From Mercurialis annua (Eukaryota; Streptophyta; Magnoliopsida; Malpighiales; Euphorbiaceae): a stretch of DNA of 64,000 nt. Below are positions 47,913-58,398 of this stretch, one piece after another. The notes under the pieces were generated by a model. The model ran no database searches. It was not told the DNA's origin and was given only the letters and a program-made list of their open reading frames with translations. A program made the translations under genes and the position numbers. The stretch's first letter is position 1, and every line of letters begins with the position of its first letter. The stretch covers positions 4,466,501 through 4,530,500 of the forward strand of contig NC_065571.1 of the NCBI RefSeq assembly GCF_937616625.2, given 5' to 3'.

Positions 47913-49345
47913 ATGAAATCCACATTTGAGCCTGAATATTGTCGATCAAGTGAACTAAAAGCTTTCGATGATACCAAAGCCGGTGTTAAAGGACTCGTCG
48001 ATGCCGGAATTACCAAAATCCCTCGAATTTTCCATCAACCTCCGAATGCCTTGCACAATATTTCTGATACTAATACAAATTTCAGTTTTCCTATCATAGA
48101 TCTCCAAGGTGTCGAAAATAGTGCAGATTCGCGCAAGGAGATTATCGAAAAAGTACGAGACGCATCAGAAACTTGGGGATTTTTCCAAGTTGTTAATCAT
48201 GGGATTCCTATCAATGTTCTTGAGGAGATGAAAAATGGAGTTCATCGATTTCACGAGCAAGATTCCAAGCTGAAAAAAGGATACTATTCTCGCGTTTTAA
48301 CTGAAAAGGTAGTTTATTACAGCAATTTTGATTTGTATAGTTCACCAGCAGCTAATTGGAGAGATACGTTGGCTATTCAGATGGTTCCTCATCCTCCAAA
48401 ACCTGAAGAGATTCCAGAAACTTGCAGGTATGCGCTATAGATAATTCGGACTCAATTTAATTTGATTTTTAAGTTATCAATCTGATACTCCGAAACAAAA
48501 ATTGCAGAGATATATTGATGGAGTACTCCAAGGAAATGATGAACTTGGGAAATTTAATGTTTGAATTATTATCAGAAGCTTTAGGTTTAAAACCTAACCA
48601 CTTGAAAGAAATGGAGTGTGACAAAGGTCTTCTTGTTTTGACCCATTACTACCCACCGTGCCCTGAGCCGGAACTAACCTTAGGCACAACCCAGCATGCC
48701 GATAATGACTTCCTCACTCTGCTTCTTCAAGATCATATCGGCGGCTTACAAGTCCTCCATCAGAATCACTGGATTGATGTTCCTCCCATGCCTGGTGCCA
48801 TAGTGGTTAACATCGGAGATCTTCTACAGGCAAGCTCCTTTAGCTACTCGTGTGTTAGGTAGCACAGACACTTCATTCAATCAACGTGTGTCCTGTTTTA
48901 GAATCGTTTCGAACACTTAACTTTTCACACACGAAACTTCATTTTTGACATCGGAAACTTTAATATTTTGGGTGTTCTGTTTCCTGTGTCCGTGTATGTG
49001 CTACCTAGCTTGTGTGCAATTGGTTTTTGGTTTGATTCGGATAAAATTTGGGCATGTTTTGATTTTCTAACATGTTATTTGTCTTTACAGCTCATATCAA
49101 ATGACAAATTTAAGAGCAGTGAGCATAGAGTGTTGGCGAACTGTGAAGAAGAAGCAAGAGTATCGGTGGCATGCTTTTTCAGCACAGCTTTATTGTCTGT
49201 GCCAAAACTTTATGGACCGATCAAGGAGCTATTATCGGAAGATAATCCTCCGAAATACAGAGAAACTACAGTTAAAGAATATGCTGCTCACTTTAATGCT
49301 AAAGGCCTTGATGGAACTTCTGCTCTGCTTCATTTCAAACTTTAA
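47913..49345 (+). CDS. 2-oxoglutarate/Fe(II) dioxygenase (member 4)
   Basis: Exons 47913-48427, 48508-48829 and 49091-49345 encode 363 residues, the same length as member 1 because both lack the four-residue stretch present in the others. Iron ligands His235, Asp237 (QHADND) and His291, and Arg302/Ser304 of RxS, are present. It has GTTQHAD where its paralogs have GTSKH(A/T)D, and YYSRVLTEK instead of YY(T/S)RDxTKK. Intron 2 (48830-49090) starts with GC. Exon 1 resembles members 1 and 2; exon 3 resembles members 2 and 5 ([24 protein letters not shown]). It is a complete and probably active enzyme of unknown substrate. Confidence 0.92.
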
Positions 49346-50027
49346 AAATTAGCAGTCAGTCAACATGTATATTGAGCTGGTCTAATAAAGTAAGTTCATG
49401 AAATTGTATTATGCCTTATGAATTTGTAAGCAAGAAATACAAAAACATGGAAGAATATGCTTTTTTTTTCTTTTATAAATTACCTAAGTATCATTATTGT
49501 TTTATTTTTATTTCAGTATGTCTTTGATTCTGTATTTTGTTTTATCTATCCTTGATCTTCTATTGATTCATGATAACCAACTATACACTCCGGCATGGAT
49601 CGATTTGTTATATGTTTTAAAATAAGGACATAACATAGTACTAGCTCAAATTGAAGGGGTTATAATTGAAAGAATTCAGAAAATTTCGGACGAGTAGACA
49701 TAGAATAAGGAGACTCTTATGTTAAAACATGTACACCTTAATCACACGTCGCCTTACAAATTTAAAAAGGTAAAATTTTACAGCACTTTTAATCAGATCT
49801 AGCCATCAACCTGATTTTTCAAAAGAATTCAACATGTATACACAAAATCAGCTCGAAATCTTCATCAATCCAACAAAATCACATCCGGACTAATCAAAAA
49901 ACTTGAATATAAAATCGAACAAATCCTAAATAGTTTTGATCGAATCAAAAATCAACACACTCGAGTAAATGTGGAAAAATGATGATTTTTCGGTGGAGGC
50001 CCAAAGATCGCCGCCTCTTAATCCTTT
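49346..50027. other. Dioxygenase 4 3' flank and spacer
   Basis: The first 100 bp resemble the 3' flanks of members 2 and 5 (CAUGAAUUUGUAAGCAAGA in RNA terms). The rest is AT-rich with no gene. Confidence 0.55.
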
Positions 50028-50232
50028 AGCACATAAATTTTCTCTTATTCTAACTTTCTCTTTCTAAAATGTACATCTAGGCATGAATTTTTGGAGGGTA
50101 TAGCCAACATTGAATTTGTAAACTCATCTAAAGCACATAAATTTTCTCTTATTCTAACTCTCTTTCTAAATTGCACATCTAGCATGAATCTGTGGAAGGT
50201 ATTAACCAACACTGAATTTGTAAACTCTTTAA
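50028..50232 (+). repeat. Direct tandem repeat of about 104 bp, two units
   Basis: Unit 1 (50028-50131) and unit 2 (50132-50232) share AGCACATAAATTTTCTCTTA, then TGTACATCTAGGCATGAAT (TTGCACATCTAGCATGAAT in unit 2) and CTGAATTTGTAAACTC. There are small insertions and deletions between them. Non-coding. Confidence 0.8.
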
Positions 50233-50477
50233 CATACTTAGTTAGGTCCAATTTATAATTTTATTTTTTTATGTTAGACTCGGTTTTTAACCTAAAACTT
50301 TAATAATTATTTTTGCTTTCAAATGGTATTCACGTTATTAAATATACATTTTATTAACAAATGTTTTCTTTTTGCTATTATCTCTGCTGATATCGCAACG
50401 CATAACATACACATGACATTTTATTCAATTAAAATTCAAATGGTCTATTTCAACTCGGAACTTGACATTATAAAAAT

Positions 50478-51654
50478 GGATAATCCTCTGAAAAAACCTC
50501 CACCTTTTAGCCCCAATTTATTTGCACCATCACATTGTAAAATCACCAATTTTATCCAAATTATAACCTTTTGTTTTCAATTGCACCCTAACCGAAATTG
50601 GCACACGCTTTTTTGACACATAGAAAGCCATGTCAGCAAATTCATTGTAATTACCCTATAGCCCTTGCTTATTCATCGGCTGACATATTATTTAAAAAAT
50701 TAAAAATAATAATTAAATTTTTATTTAAACTTAAGGAACTCTTTTGCTCTTTTTACATTATGTTATTAGTTAATCTTAAATAATCACACTTACCTTAATT
50801 AATCATAATTAACTTTAATTAAAACCTAATCCTAATTAAACCTAATCAATTAAACCTAATTAAACCTAATTAACCTGATTTCAAAACAAAAACCTGATTA
50901 ACCTAATAAACTAACCCAATCTTAATCTTCCTTTACCTTCAGCCGAACCCAGCACCTGCAACCACCTAAAACTAAAATCTTAAACTCAAAGATTACAAAA
51001 CAAAGAAAAAAATGACAGTGGTAAACACCACATCTGCAAGAACACAAAAAGAATTGATCATATTAAAAAATCCCATCAGCCACTACATCTTCAATCTCAT
51101 GCCAAGTCGCCACGCTTCCAATCCTATCTTTCATCGGAGAAAAAAATCAAAGAAACGAAAGGTCTGCTCGAACACTTATCCACAAAATTTTATCCACAGA
51201 AGAAAATTTGCCGTGCTCGAACAGCGCTCATAGGTGGTGGTGCGAACGAAAGATGCATGGTGATGATGGATTGTTGCAGGCGAAGATGGTTGTGAAAAGG
51301 AGAAGAAGAAAATGGCTGGCGGCGGGTTGGATGTTGTATGAATTAGGGTTATTTGTTTGGTTAATTAAAGTTAGAGGAAAAATGCAAAACAAAATTCCTA
51401 TAGTTTTAAAAAGTGTAAAAAAAAGTCCATATAGTTTTAAATAAAAAATTAATTATTATTTTAATTTTTTAAATGACATGTCAGTTGATGATTAAGCAAA
51501 ATTAGCTGACATGACTGCCATGGTGTCAATTTTTTTAGGTTAGGGTGCAATTGAAAACGAAGGGTCATAATTTGGATAAAATTGGTGATTTTACAACGTG
51601 AGGGTGCAAATGAATTGAGGCTAAAAGGTGAAGGTTTTTTCAAAAGATTTGCCT
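50478..51654. mobile_element. MULE-like element with about 130 bp TIRs, possible captured sequence
   Basis: The left arm (AAAAAACCTCCACCTTTTAG, then AAAATCACCAATTTTATCCA and TTTTCAATTGCACCCTAACC) is mirrored by the right arm (51530-51654). The interior (about 50930-51340) is less AT-rich and has longer open stretches, including GGAGAAGAAGAAAATGGCTG, which may be a captured gene fragment or just old transposon sequence. No clean target duplication was found in the A-rich flanks. Confidence 0.65.
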
Positions 51655-51820
51655 AAAAAAATCAATAACAAAAAAGTTTATTTCATCATTTTTTAAATAA
51701 CGCTAGATATCATTTTTAAATGATAAGATCATTTTAGGCCAAGTTTAAAAAAAAACGAGCGATATATTTAGCCAAGTGCTTATTTAAGTATTGGTGCGAC
51801 TTAGGAACATTTGTTTTTTT

Positions 51821-52290
51821 AGGTTTAATCACACAAATAACCCACCTTTTAGCCCCTTTTCAGATGCACCCTGACGTTGCGATTTTGTCAGCTGCATCCT
51901 GATTCACACCTTTGGTTTTCAATTCCACCCTCAAGTACAGTGGCGTAACCAGAAATCAAAATTAAGGGGGGTAAAATAGAATTGTTTTTATATAATATAC
52001 AAAATTTGAAAATTTGTTAAAATTAAGGGGGTCAATATGTAGTAATTGTCTAAATAACATGATAATTTTTTTAAAAATTACTTAGAAAATCTGCCTTTTT
52101 GAAAGAATAAGAGGGGCAAATGCCCCTCTTACTTTCTATGTGGCTCCGCCACTGCTCAAGTACTAAATTGATCTCTTCTCCATTTTAAAAAAAGTTAAAA
52201 TAAGTCATTCATTTTTAACTTTTTGTGTGGAAAAGAGTCCAATTTGATTTTGAGGGTGGAATTGAAATCAAAAAGTGCGAATTAGGGCGC
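51821..52290. mobile_element. Related TIR element, right arm broken by the LINE
   Basis: The left arm (about 51826-51937, CACCTTTTAGCCCCTTTTC, GGTTTTCAATTCCACCCTCA) pairs with 52240-52290 (TGAGGGTGGAATTGAAATCA, GCGAATTAGGGCGC). Its arm order resembles the element at 50478-51654. The pairing stops at the LINE, and no continuation was found beyond the LINE's poly(A). A small hAT MITE sits inside it. Confidence 0.6.
51938..52154. mobile_element. hAT-type MITE (CAGTGGCG ends)
   Basis: The ends CAGTGGCGTAACC and GGCTCCGCCACTG are inverted, and the 8 bp CTCAAGTA is perfectly duplicated at 51930-51937 and 52155-52162. It is 217 bp and non-coding, inserted in the element at 51821-52290. Confidence 0.88.
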
Positions 52291-54030
52291 ATCCTCACAA
52301 AGAAGACCTTTGAAGCTCCTGAAGTTCAACAATGGGTTCAACAGGAATGGAAACCTACAGCAGGTCTATTGGTGGAACGGGTCTCCTTCAGCTTATTTTC
52401 ATTCGCCTTCGAGAACAAGACCGACTATGATAAAGTACTCGCGCAACGGCCATGGAATATCCTGCACCAGCATATGGTTATTAAAGAATGGCCAACTCAT
52501 AAAAACATCAACCATATTCAATTTAGAACCACCATCTTCTGGGTCCAGATTCATGGCCTCCCTAGGAATCAAATTACAGCAATGAATGCTACCAAATTAG
52601 GGGCTATGTTCCACAGGCTACTGGAAGTTGATATTGATGCAACTAACCCTATCTGGAGACAGCAATTCTTGCGTCTTAAGGTGGAGATTCTAGCTAATAA
52701 ACCATTTGCAAAGGGCATCATGACTAACCCTAATACTCCTGCTGCGGTCTGGGTTGATTTCAAGTATGAAGGTTTCCCAGATACTTGTTTTTATTGTGGC
52801 CGTATGGGTCATATGATTCGTGCTTGCAGGTACCGGCTGGATAATGAAGCTCAACGCATCTACATGCAACCTGGGCAACCTCTCCCTTATGGGCCATTTC
52901 TAGGAGCTGCACCACTGCTACATAGCTCTTTGGTCCGAAATAAGAGTGACTATGATGCCCATTTCCAGGCAGACACTCGCCGGCCGCAGCACTGCCGTCA
53001 AGTTCCGCTACATTTTCCGGCTGAGCAGAACACCAACACCAATCCGGCTGTCACAACCCCTCTGCCATGCATGCCACAGTATCCATGCACAACTACCATT
53101 TCAAATGACGAGGTAGTGGAAAGCACTATGATGGTTAAGCCGCCACAAATCTTACTGTCAGATGATTCTACAGCATTTGAGGGTACACGTGCCCCGACAA
53201 AAGGTAAGTACCCCGCTATCCAAGAACCATCTTTCCAATTTACTGCACAATCCAAAACACCTGGCATTAATACCACAGCTCCTTCACCTGCCTTACTTAC
53301 CAAAGCACTCCTTGACTTCTCTAAAGGCATTATCATTAACCCAATATATACAACTGTTCCCGCTACACATCCTATCCTGCAGAACCCACCCCCTAAACAA
53401 TATGGCCCAACTAGAAGCCCAAAACCTGTTTTTCTCCCCCAGCATCTCATTCATATTCTAAGCCCACATTTGAAAGCCAAATTTCTAAATGGAGGCCCAC
53501 ACATTATGCTGGCTGAGATAGAACAGATTGAAGTATGTTTGGATCTCTTATATCGCAATAATCCACACTGTGCCAATGGTTCAACGGACTGCAATGCAGC
53601 TTATCAAGAGGAAATCCTCACTCTCTTCCAAGAAGCCTGCATTGATGATTACAACACGAATCCCATACTTGGCATGGCACTGAGAAACAAATATTGTCAG
53701 GAATCTTCCTCTTCTGCTGTAAAGACCCAGACCACATGGACTCGAATTGTTCGTCATGAAGCTTCTACTCTTTACCAGTCTGATTCCATGGCAATGCAGG
53801 TAGTAGAGGGTAAGCGAAAGATTGATTGGGTCACACATCATGAACAAGATCATCTTAAAATCAGCAAAACAATGCACACAGCAGCAGAAACCAACTATAC
53901 CTTGCCAGACTTTTTCAACTCTGCAGGTCAACTGCCAGTTATTATTGAAGAATTGGAAGAACCCTTCAACACAGACAGCTTCTTCTGGGATGAGGAGACC
54001 ACCCCTAATGGGTCTCCAAAGGATCCATGA
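52225..54030 (+). CDS. LINE ORF1 (DUF4283-like with CCHC zinc knuckle)
   Basis: The open frame spans 601 codons but begins at a GTG; the first in-frame ATG is codon 84 (52474). The first 19 or so codons come from the broken TIR element, so the true LINE frame starts near LGRILTKKTFEAPEVQQW, the usual core of the plant LINE ORF1 N-terminal domain. A zinc knuckle, CFYCGRMGHMIRAC (Cys188, Cys191, His196, Cys201), follows, then a long Pro/Ser/Thr-rich region. In plant LINEs this protein binds the element RNA. The stop codon overlaps the start codon of ORF2 as ATGA. Given the missing start, this copy probably makes ORF1 only if an upstream or non-ATG start is used. Confidence 0.82.
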   Translation: MWKRVQFDFEGGIEIKKCELGRILTKKTFEAPEVQQWVQQEWKPTAGLLVERVSFSLFSFAFENKTDYDKVLAQRPWNILHQHMVIKEWPTHKNINHIQFRTTIFWVQIHGLPRNQITAMNATKLGAMFHRLLEVDIDATNPIWRQQFLRLKVEILANKPFAKGIMTNPNTPAAVWVDFKYEGFPDTCFYCGRMGHMIRACRYRLDNEAQRIYMQPGQPLPYGPFLGAAPLLHSSLVRNKSDYDAHFQADTRRPQHCRQVPLHFPAEQNTNTNPAVTTPLPCMPQYPCTTTISNDEVVESTMMVKPPQILLSDDSTAFEGTRAPTKGKYPAIQEPSFQFTAQSKTPGINTTAPSPALLTKALLDFSKGIIINPIYTTVPATHPILQNPPPKQYGPTRSPKPVFLPQHLIHILSPHLKAKFLNGGPHIMLAEIEQIEVCLDLLYRNNPHCANGSTDCNAAYQEEILTLFQEACIDDYNTNPILGMALRNKYCQESSSSAVKTQTTWTRIVRHEASTLYQSDSMAMQVVEGKRKIDWVTHHEQDHLKISKTMHTAAETNYTLPDFFNSAGQLPVIIEELEEPFNTDSFFWDEETTPNGSPKDP

Positions 54031-57000
54031 AGCTGATTTTCTGGAATTGTCAGGGGTTGGGGAATCCCCTGACAATCCAGCAACTAAAGACTATGTGCAA
54101 AACTGCCAATCCAGATATGGTCATTTTAGTTGAAACAAAAAACAAGTTGGATAAAACCCTTTCACTGACAAAGGCCTTAAAGTTCCAGAAACATTTTGTG
54201 ATCGAGCCTCAAGGAAACTCGGGAGGCATGGCCCTATTTTGGAATCTGGATATACAGGTTCAAATTCATCAATATGATACTTATTTTGTAGCTATGTCAA
54301 TCATAGATCAATTTGATGTTTGTTTTGATTTAGTTAGTTGCCATCTAAACACCAAACAATCAGTGCGGGATGGGCAATTTCAATGTCTAGCTAGCTTAAA
54401 GAATCGGCTTTGTCAGTCTTTTGTTTTTGTGGGGGACTTTAATGATGTCTTAGATCAAACAGATAAGTTAGGAGGTCTGCCCTTTGATCCAAACCAGCAT
54501 GTAATTTTTCAAACCTTTATTTTCAATATGAATATGCATAGTTTAAGCTATTTGGGTTCTGATTATACTTGGAGCAACCGTAGAGCACATCCATACCTTA
54601 TCCAAGAGAGAATTGATCGTGTTTTTGCTAGCCCAAACTGGTTACAGCACCATATTCATGCACAAGTCCAGCATTTAGATGTGATTGGATCAGATCATTG
54701 TGCCCTTCTGTTTACAACGGATACCACTATACCTCGCCCAAAAGGCATGTTTCATTTTGATAAACATTGGCTCAAGCATCCACAAATTCACCAGATCATT
54801 GAAGAAGCATGGAATTTCAACTCCAATGGCTCTCCAATGTATCAGCTTTACCAAAAATTAAAAAATGTCCGTCATTCTCTTGTCAAGTGGAATAGTGACT
54901 CCAAAACAAACGCAAAAACCAAAATTCAACAGCTAACGCAACAATTACAAAGTGCGAAATCCCAACCACCAGTGTATATTCATTGGCCATATATCAGACA
55001 ACTGGAGCAGCAACTATATGAGGCACGCAAACAGGAGGATGACTTTTGGAGACAATCAAGGCAGACTTGGCTACAACAGGGGGATCAAAACACAAAATAC
55101 TTCCATGCCAGCACCATGCATCGTAGGAGGAAGAATACTATTCTTGGTTTAACTGATCCCCATGGAAATTGGACCACACAGCCTCACATGATTCGACAAC
55201 TAATACTGGAGCATTTCAAGGATCAATTTACCTCCACATTTCAAAGTTCGCAAACACAGGTAAACAATCCAGTCCCAACTAGAGTCAATTTCGATATGAA
55301 TTTGGCATTATGTAGACCAGTTTCAATCCAGGAAATTTCAAATGCTACCTTCTCCATTAATCCTTCCAAAGCCCCAGGGAGTGACGGGTTTACCTCCTTG
55401 TTCTACCAAAATTTCTGGTATCTCATCCAAAATGACATTATACTATCGATTCAAAACTTCTTCCAAGGGGGTCACATATTGACTAGCTTAAACCATACAA
55501 TCATTGCCCTAATCCCTAAAATCCCTAAACCTCTCATAGTCTCCGATTTTCGACCCATAAGCCTTTGTTCAGTCTTTTACAAGATAATATCTAAAATCCT
55601 TACATCCAGACTTCAAAACATTGTACCTGTCTTAACTTCCCAAAATCAAAATGCTTTTACAAAAGGGTGGTCCATTTCGGACAATGTCCTACTGGCCCAT
55701 GAACTGATTCACTATTTGAAAACCCGACCTTCAGGAAACACCCATTTCATGGCTCTAAAATTAGATATCAGCAAAGCCTATGACCGGCTGGAGTGGCCAT
55801 ACATTCATTCTATTCTTACTGCTTGGGGTTTCCACCCCATCTTTATTAAATGGATCATGAAGTGTATTACATCTGTAACGTACTCAGTCCGAATTAATGG
55901 ATCCTCCCACGGTTTCTTTAAACCAACTCGGGGCATAAGACAAGGAGATCCAATGTCTCCTTTGATATATGTCCTATGTTCTGAAGGCTTGACTCAGATA
56001 ATCAGTTCAGCAATCCTAGATAAATCCCTCCAAGGCATTAAACTCAATTACAGATGTCCAACAATCACCCATTTGCTTTTTGCGGATGATACCATAATCT
56101 TCTCCAAGACCACCCTTCCTGCAATCTTAAACATCCAGCTTATCCTCAATACATATGCCCAACAAAGTGGTCAGTGTATCAATTACAAAAAATCTTCAGT
56201 TTTCTACAGCGCAAATGTAGATGAGTACCAAAGGCAGCTATATACTGAGATGTTAGGCATTCCGCAAAATGCAATTCAGGAAAAGTACTTGGGCCTTCCG
56301 TATCAGATTTTGAGATCCAAAAATCAGACCTTCTCACACATCATCTCTGCTATTGCTTCAAAATTAGCCGGATGGAAAGAAAATTTTTTATCCTCAGCAG
56401 GGAAGGAAATTATGATTAAAGCAGTTGCAATGGCTATCCCAATTTATGGCATGATGTGTTTCAGACTTCCACAGTCTCTTTGCCATCGTATTCACCACCT
56501 AGTTAGGCAATTCTGGTGGGGTCAGAAAGAATCTGAAAAGAAAATATGCTGGATAGCTTGGAGTAAGATGAGCCACAGAAAATGGGAAGGGGGTCTAGGG
56601 TTTAAGGATTTGCAAGCATTCAATCAAGCCCTTTTGGGTAAACAATTCTGGAGAATTATGAAAAATCCTAACTCTTTGCTTTACAAAGTCTATCAAAGCA
56701 AGTATTTTCCTTCTTCTACAATACTCGAGGGCAGATTGTCTGGACGGCCATCATGGGGATGGAGAAGTTTGCTTTGGGGTAGAGATCTCCTTATGAAAGG
56801 ATTGCGCTGGCAAATTAACAGTGGATCATCACTCCAATACTTTCGGGATCCCTGGATACCGGGGTCTTACCCCTTTCTTCCAAAACCCTTATTTCTACAG
56901 ACACCGCTCTCAGGAAGGATATCGGAGTTAATTAATCCAGTCACACGGGATTGGAATTCAGCATTAATCTTGAACACATTTGTGAAAGAAGATGCTGACA

Positions 57001-58156
57001 GAATTCTTGCTCTACCATTACCTTACTGGCCTCATGAAGATAGACTGATTTGGCACTACAAACCTGACGGAGAATATACAGTCAAGTCTGGATATCATAT
57101 TGCTCTCAATAACGGATTCAGAGAATATACTTCGCTGATACCCCAATTATCCAAACAGGACTGGAAATACATATGGGAGTTATCATTACCAAATAAAATC
57201 AAGATATTCATTTGGCGATGCATACATGATGGTTTGCCAACGGGAGCTGCACTCCATCAACGACTTCTTCTTCCCCCAGAATGCTCTTACTGCACTGAAC
57301 GTGAAACATTAACCCACCTCCTATTTACTTGCCCATTTGCTAAACAAATATGGTTTAAAGGACCACTCCATTATCGATCAACTGCTGACATTTCATCAAA
57401 TTTTGCAACCCAATGGAAGAAAATTACAATGCAGCTTAAAGATCTCGACCCTGCTAACAAAGCCATAACTATCTTTGGCTTTTCTTTGTGGCACATCTGG
57501 AAAGCCAGGAACAACCTCATTTTCAAAGATGATATACCCACACCTGAGGACACAATCCACAGTATTTTAAGGGACGCAGAAGAATTCCAGCAGTCCATGG
57601 AAAAATCACTGATTCCTCATCCTTGTAGATCAAGCAATCACATTCACATCACAAATATCCAAGGAATTCCGACAGAATTTATAAAGCTAAATTATGATGC
57701 TGCTGTCGATGCACAAAAGAAAAGAGGTTTTGTAGGAATTGTGTCTAAAGATGAACATATGTGCTTGAAAGGTAAGTTCTCGGCAGCATACAGATTTATT
57801 TGGGACCCGGGAATTTTGGAAATGTTGGCTCTTCGAGAAGCAATGAATTGGGCAATTTCAAAAGGTTGGAAAAATACAATCTTCGAAGGTGATGCTCTCC
57901 AAATTACCACTATCATCAAATCTCAAAAATGCTCCATAGCAAGTCTTCAAGGTGTTTGTGCAGATATCTGGCATCTTCAAAATTCCTTCGATAATATTGT
58001 CTCCCAATCAGTACCTCGACAACAAAACATAGAAGCGCATAATTGGGTGCAGCAGGTTAAACGTTGTATCCTCCCTTAGTTAAGTTTTGTGTTTCTTATT
58101 TTGTATTGTACTTTGAATGATCCTTCAATAATATATCTCCGTTAAAAAAAAAAATA
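52285..58156 (+). mobile_element. LINE (L1-like) retrotransposon, 5' truncated
   Basis: The order is a gag-like ORF1 with a zinc knuckle, ORF2 with endonuclease, reverse transcriptase and RNase H, a short 3' region, and a poly(A) of 11 A (58146-58156). The 5' end runs straight out of a broken TIR element near 52285, with no LINE leader, which indicates 5' truncation on insertion. Flanking words AATTAG before and AAATTAG after the poly(A) might be a short target duplication, but they are too short to be sure. There is no stop or frameshift in about 5.8 kb of coding sequence, so the insertion is young. Confidence 0.88.
54027..58079 (+). CDS. LINE ORF2: endonuclease, reverse transcriptase, RNase H
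   Basis: The frame encodes 1350 residues with no interruption. The N-terminal APE-like endonuclease shows FWNCQGLGNP (5-14), the acidic Glu36 in VETKNK, GDFND (136-140) and SDH (222-224). The reverse transcriptase (about 490-760) shows FRPISLCSVFYKIISKIL, KLDISKAYDRLEW, RGIRQGDPMSP and the catalytic FADD at 685-688. A zf-RVT-like Cys/His block lies near residues 1060-1110 (WRCIHDGLPTG, CTERETLTHLLFTCPF). The RNase H domain has Asp1224, Glu1271 and Asp1289; the last acidic position reads AH (His1338), as is common in plant LINEs. These enzymes nick genomic DNA and copy element RNA at the cut. All core catalytic residues are intact. Confidence 0.92.
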   Translation: MKLIFWNCQGLGNPLTIQQLKTMCKTANPDMVILVETKNKLDKTLSLTKALKFQKHFVIEPQGNSGGMALFWNLDIQVQIHQYDTYFVAMSIIDQFDVCFDLVSCHLNTKQSVRDGQFQCLASLKNRLCQSFVFVGDFNDVLDQTDKLGGLPFDPNQHVIFQTFIFNMNMHSLSYLGSDYTWSNRRAHPYLIQERIDRVFASPNWLQHHIHAQVQHLDVIGSDHCALLFTTDTTIPRPKGMFHFDKHWLKHPQIHQIIEEAWNFNSNGSPMYQLYQKLKNVRHSLVKWNSDSKTNAKTKIQQLTQQLQSAKSQPPVYIHWPYIRQLEQQLYEARKQEDDFWRQSRQTWLQQGDQNTKYFHASTMHRRRKNTILGLTDPHGNWTTQPHMIRQLILEHFKDQFTSTFQSSQTQVNNPVPTRVNFDMNLALCRPVSIQEISNATFSINPSKAPGSDGFTSLFYQNFWYLIQNDIILSIQNFFQGGHILTSLNHTIIALIPKIPKPLIVSDFRPISLCSVFYKIISKILTSRLQNIVPVLTSQNQNAFTKGWSISDNVLLAHELIHYLKTRPSGNTHFMALKLDISKAYDRLEWPYIHSILTAWGFHPIFIKWIMKCITSVTYSVRINGSSHGFFKPTRGIRQGDPMSPLIYVLCSEGLTQIISSAILDKSLQGIKLNYRCPTITHLLFADDTIIFSKTTLPAILNIQLILNTYAQQSGQCINYKKSSVFYSANVDEYQRQLYTEMLGIPQNAIQEKYLGLPYQILRSKNQTFSHIISAIASKLAGWKENFLSSAGKEIMIKAVAMAIPIYGMMCFRLPQSLCHRIHHLVRQFWWGQKESEKKICWIAWSKMSHRKWEGGLGFKDLQAFNQALLGKQFWRIMKNPNSLLYKVYQSKYFPSSTILEGRLSGRPSWGWRSLLWGRDLLMKGLRWQINSGSSLQYFRDPWIPGSYPFLPKPLFLQTPLSGRISELINPVTRDWNSALILNTFVKEDADRILALPLPYWPHEDRLIWHYKPDGEYTVKSGYHIALNNGFREYTSLIPQLSKQDWKYIWELSLPNKIKIFIWRCIHDGLPTGAALHQRLLLPPECSYCTERETLTHLLFTCPFAKQIWFKGPLHYRSTADISSNFATQWKKITMQLKDLDPANKAITIFGFSLWHIWKARNNLIFKDDIPTPEDTIHSILRDAEEFQQSMEKSLIPHPCRSSNHIHITNIQGIPTEFIKLNYDAAVDAQKKRGFVGIVSKDEHMCLKGKFSAAYRFIWDPGILEMLALREAMNWAISKGWKNTIFEGDALQITTIIKSQKCSIASLQGVCADIWHLQNSFDNIVSQSVPRQQNIEAHNWVQQVKRCILP

Positions 58157-58398
58157 AATTAGTTGTGTTTTAAATTTTTTATGGACCAAGTCATTACTGC
58201 TTAGCTAAATTAACATGGATAAAACACTAAAACTACGTCGTTGACGTTGAATTTTCAGTATTAATTACATCATGGCCGATGTAAATAGAAGAGGGTGTGG
58301 TGTGTGGTCCATGAACCTCACCTTTTTCTGAAAAAAAGTAATAATAATAATATATGTATTAGTCTACAAACTTTTTTAAACTCTTTTATTGAAAACAA
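58157..58398. other. Short spacer after the LINE
   Basis: AT-rich sequence between the LINE poly(A) and the next element, with no feature seen. Confidence 0.5.

Noticed and set aside
52998..54075. Open frames opposite to LINE ORF1
   Set aside because: Antisense shadows of ORF1; the sense strand carries the zinc knuckle and the overlap with ORF2.
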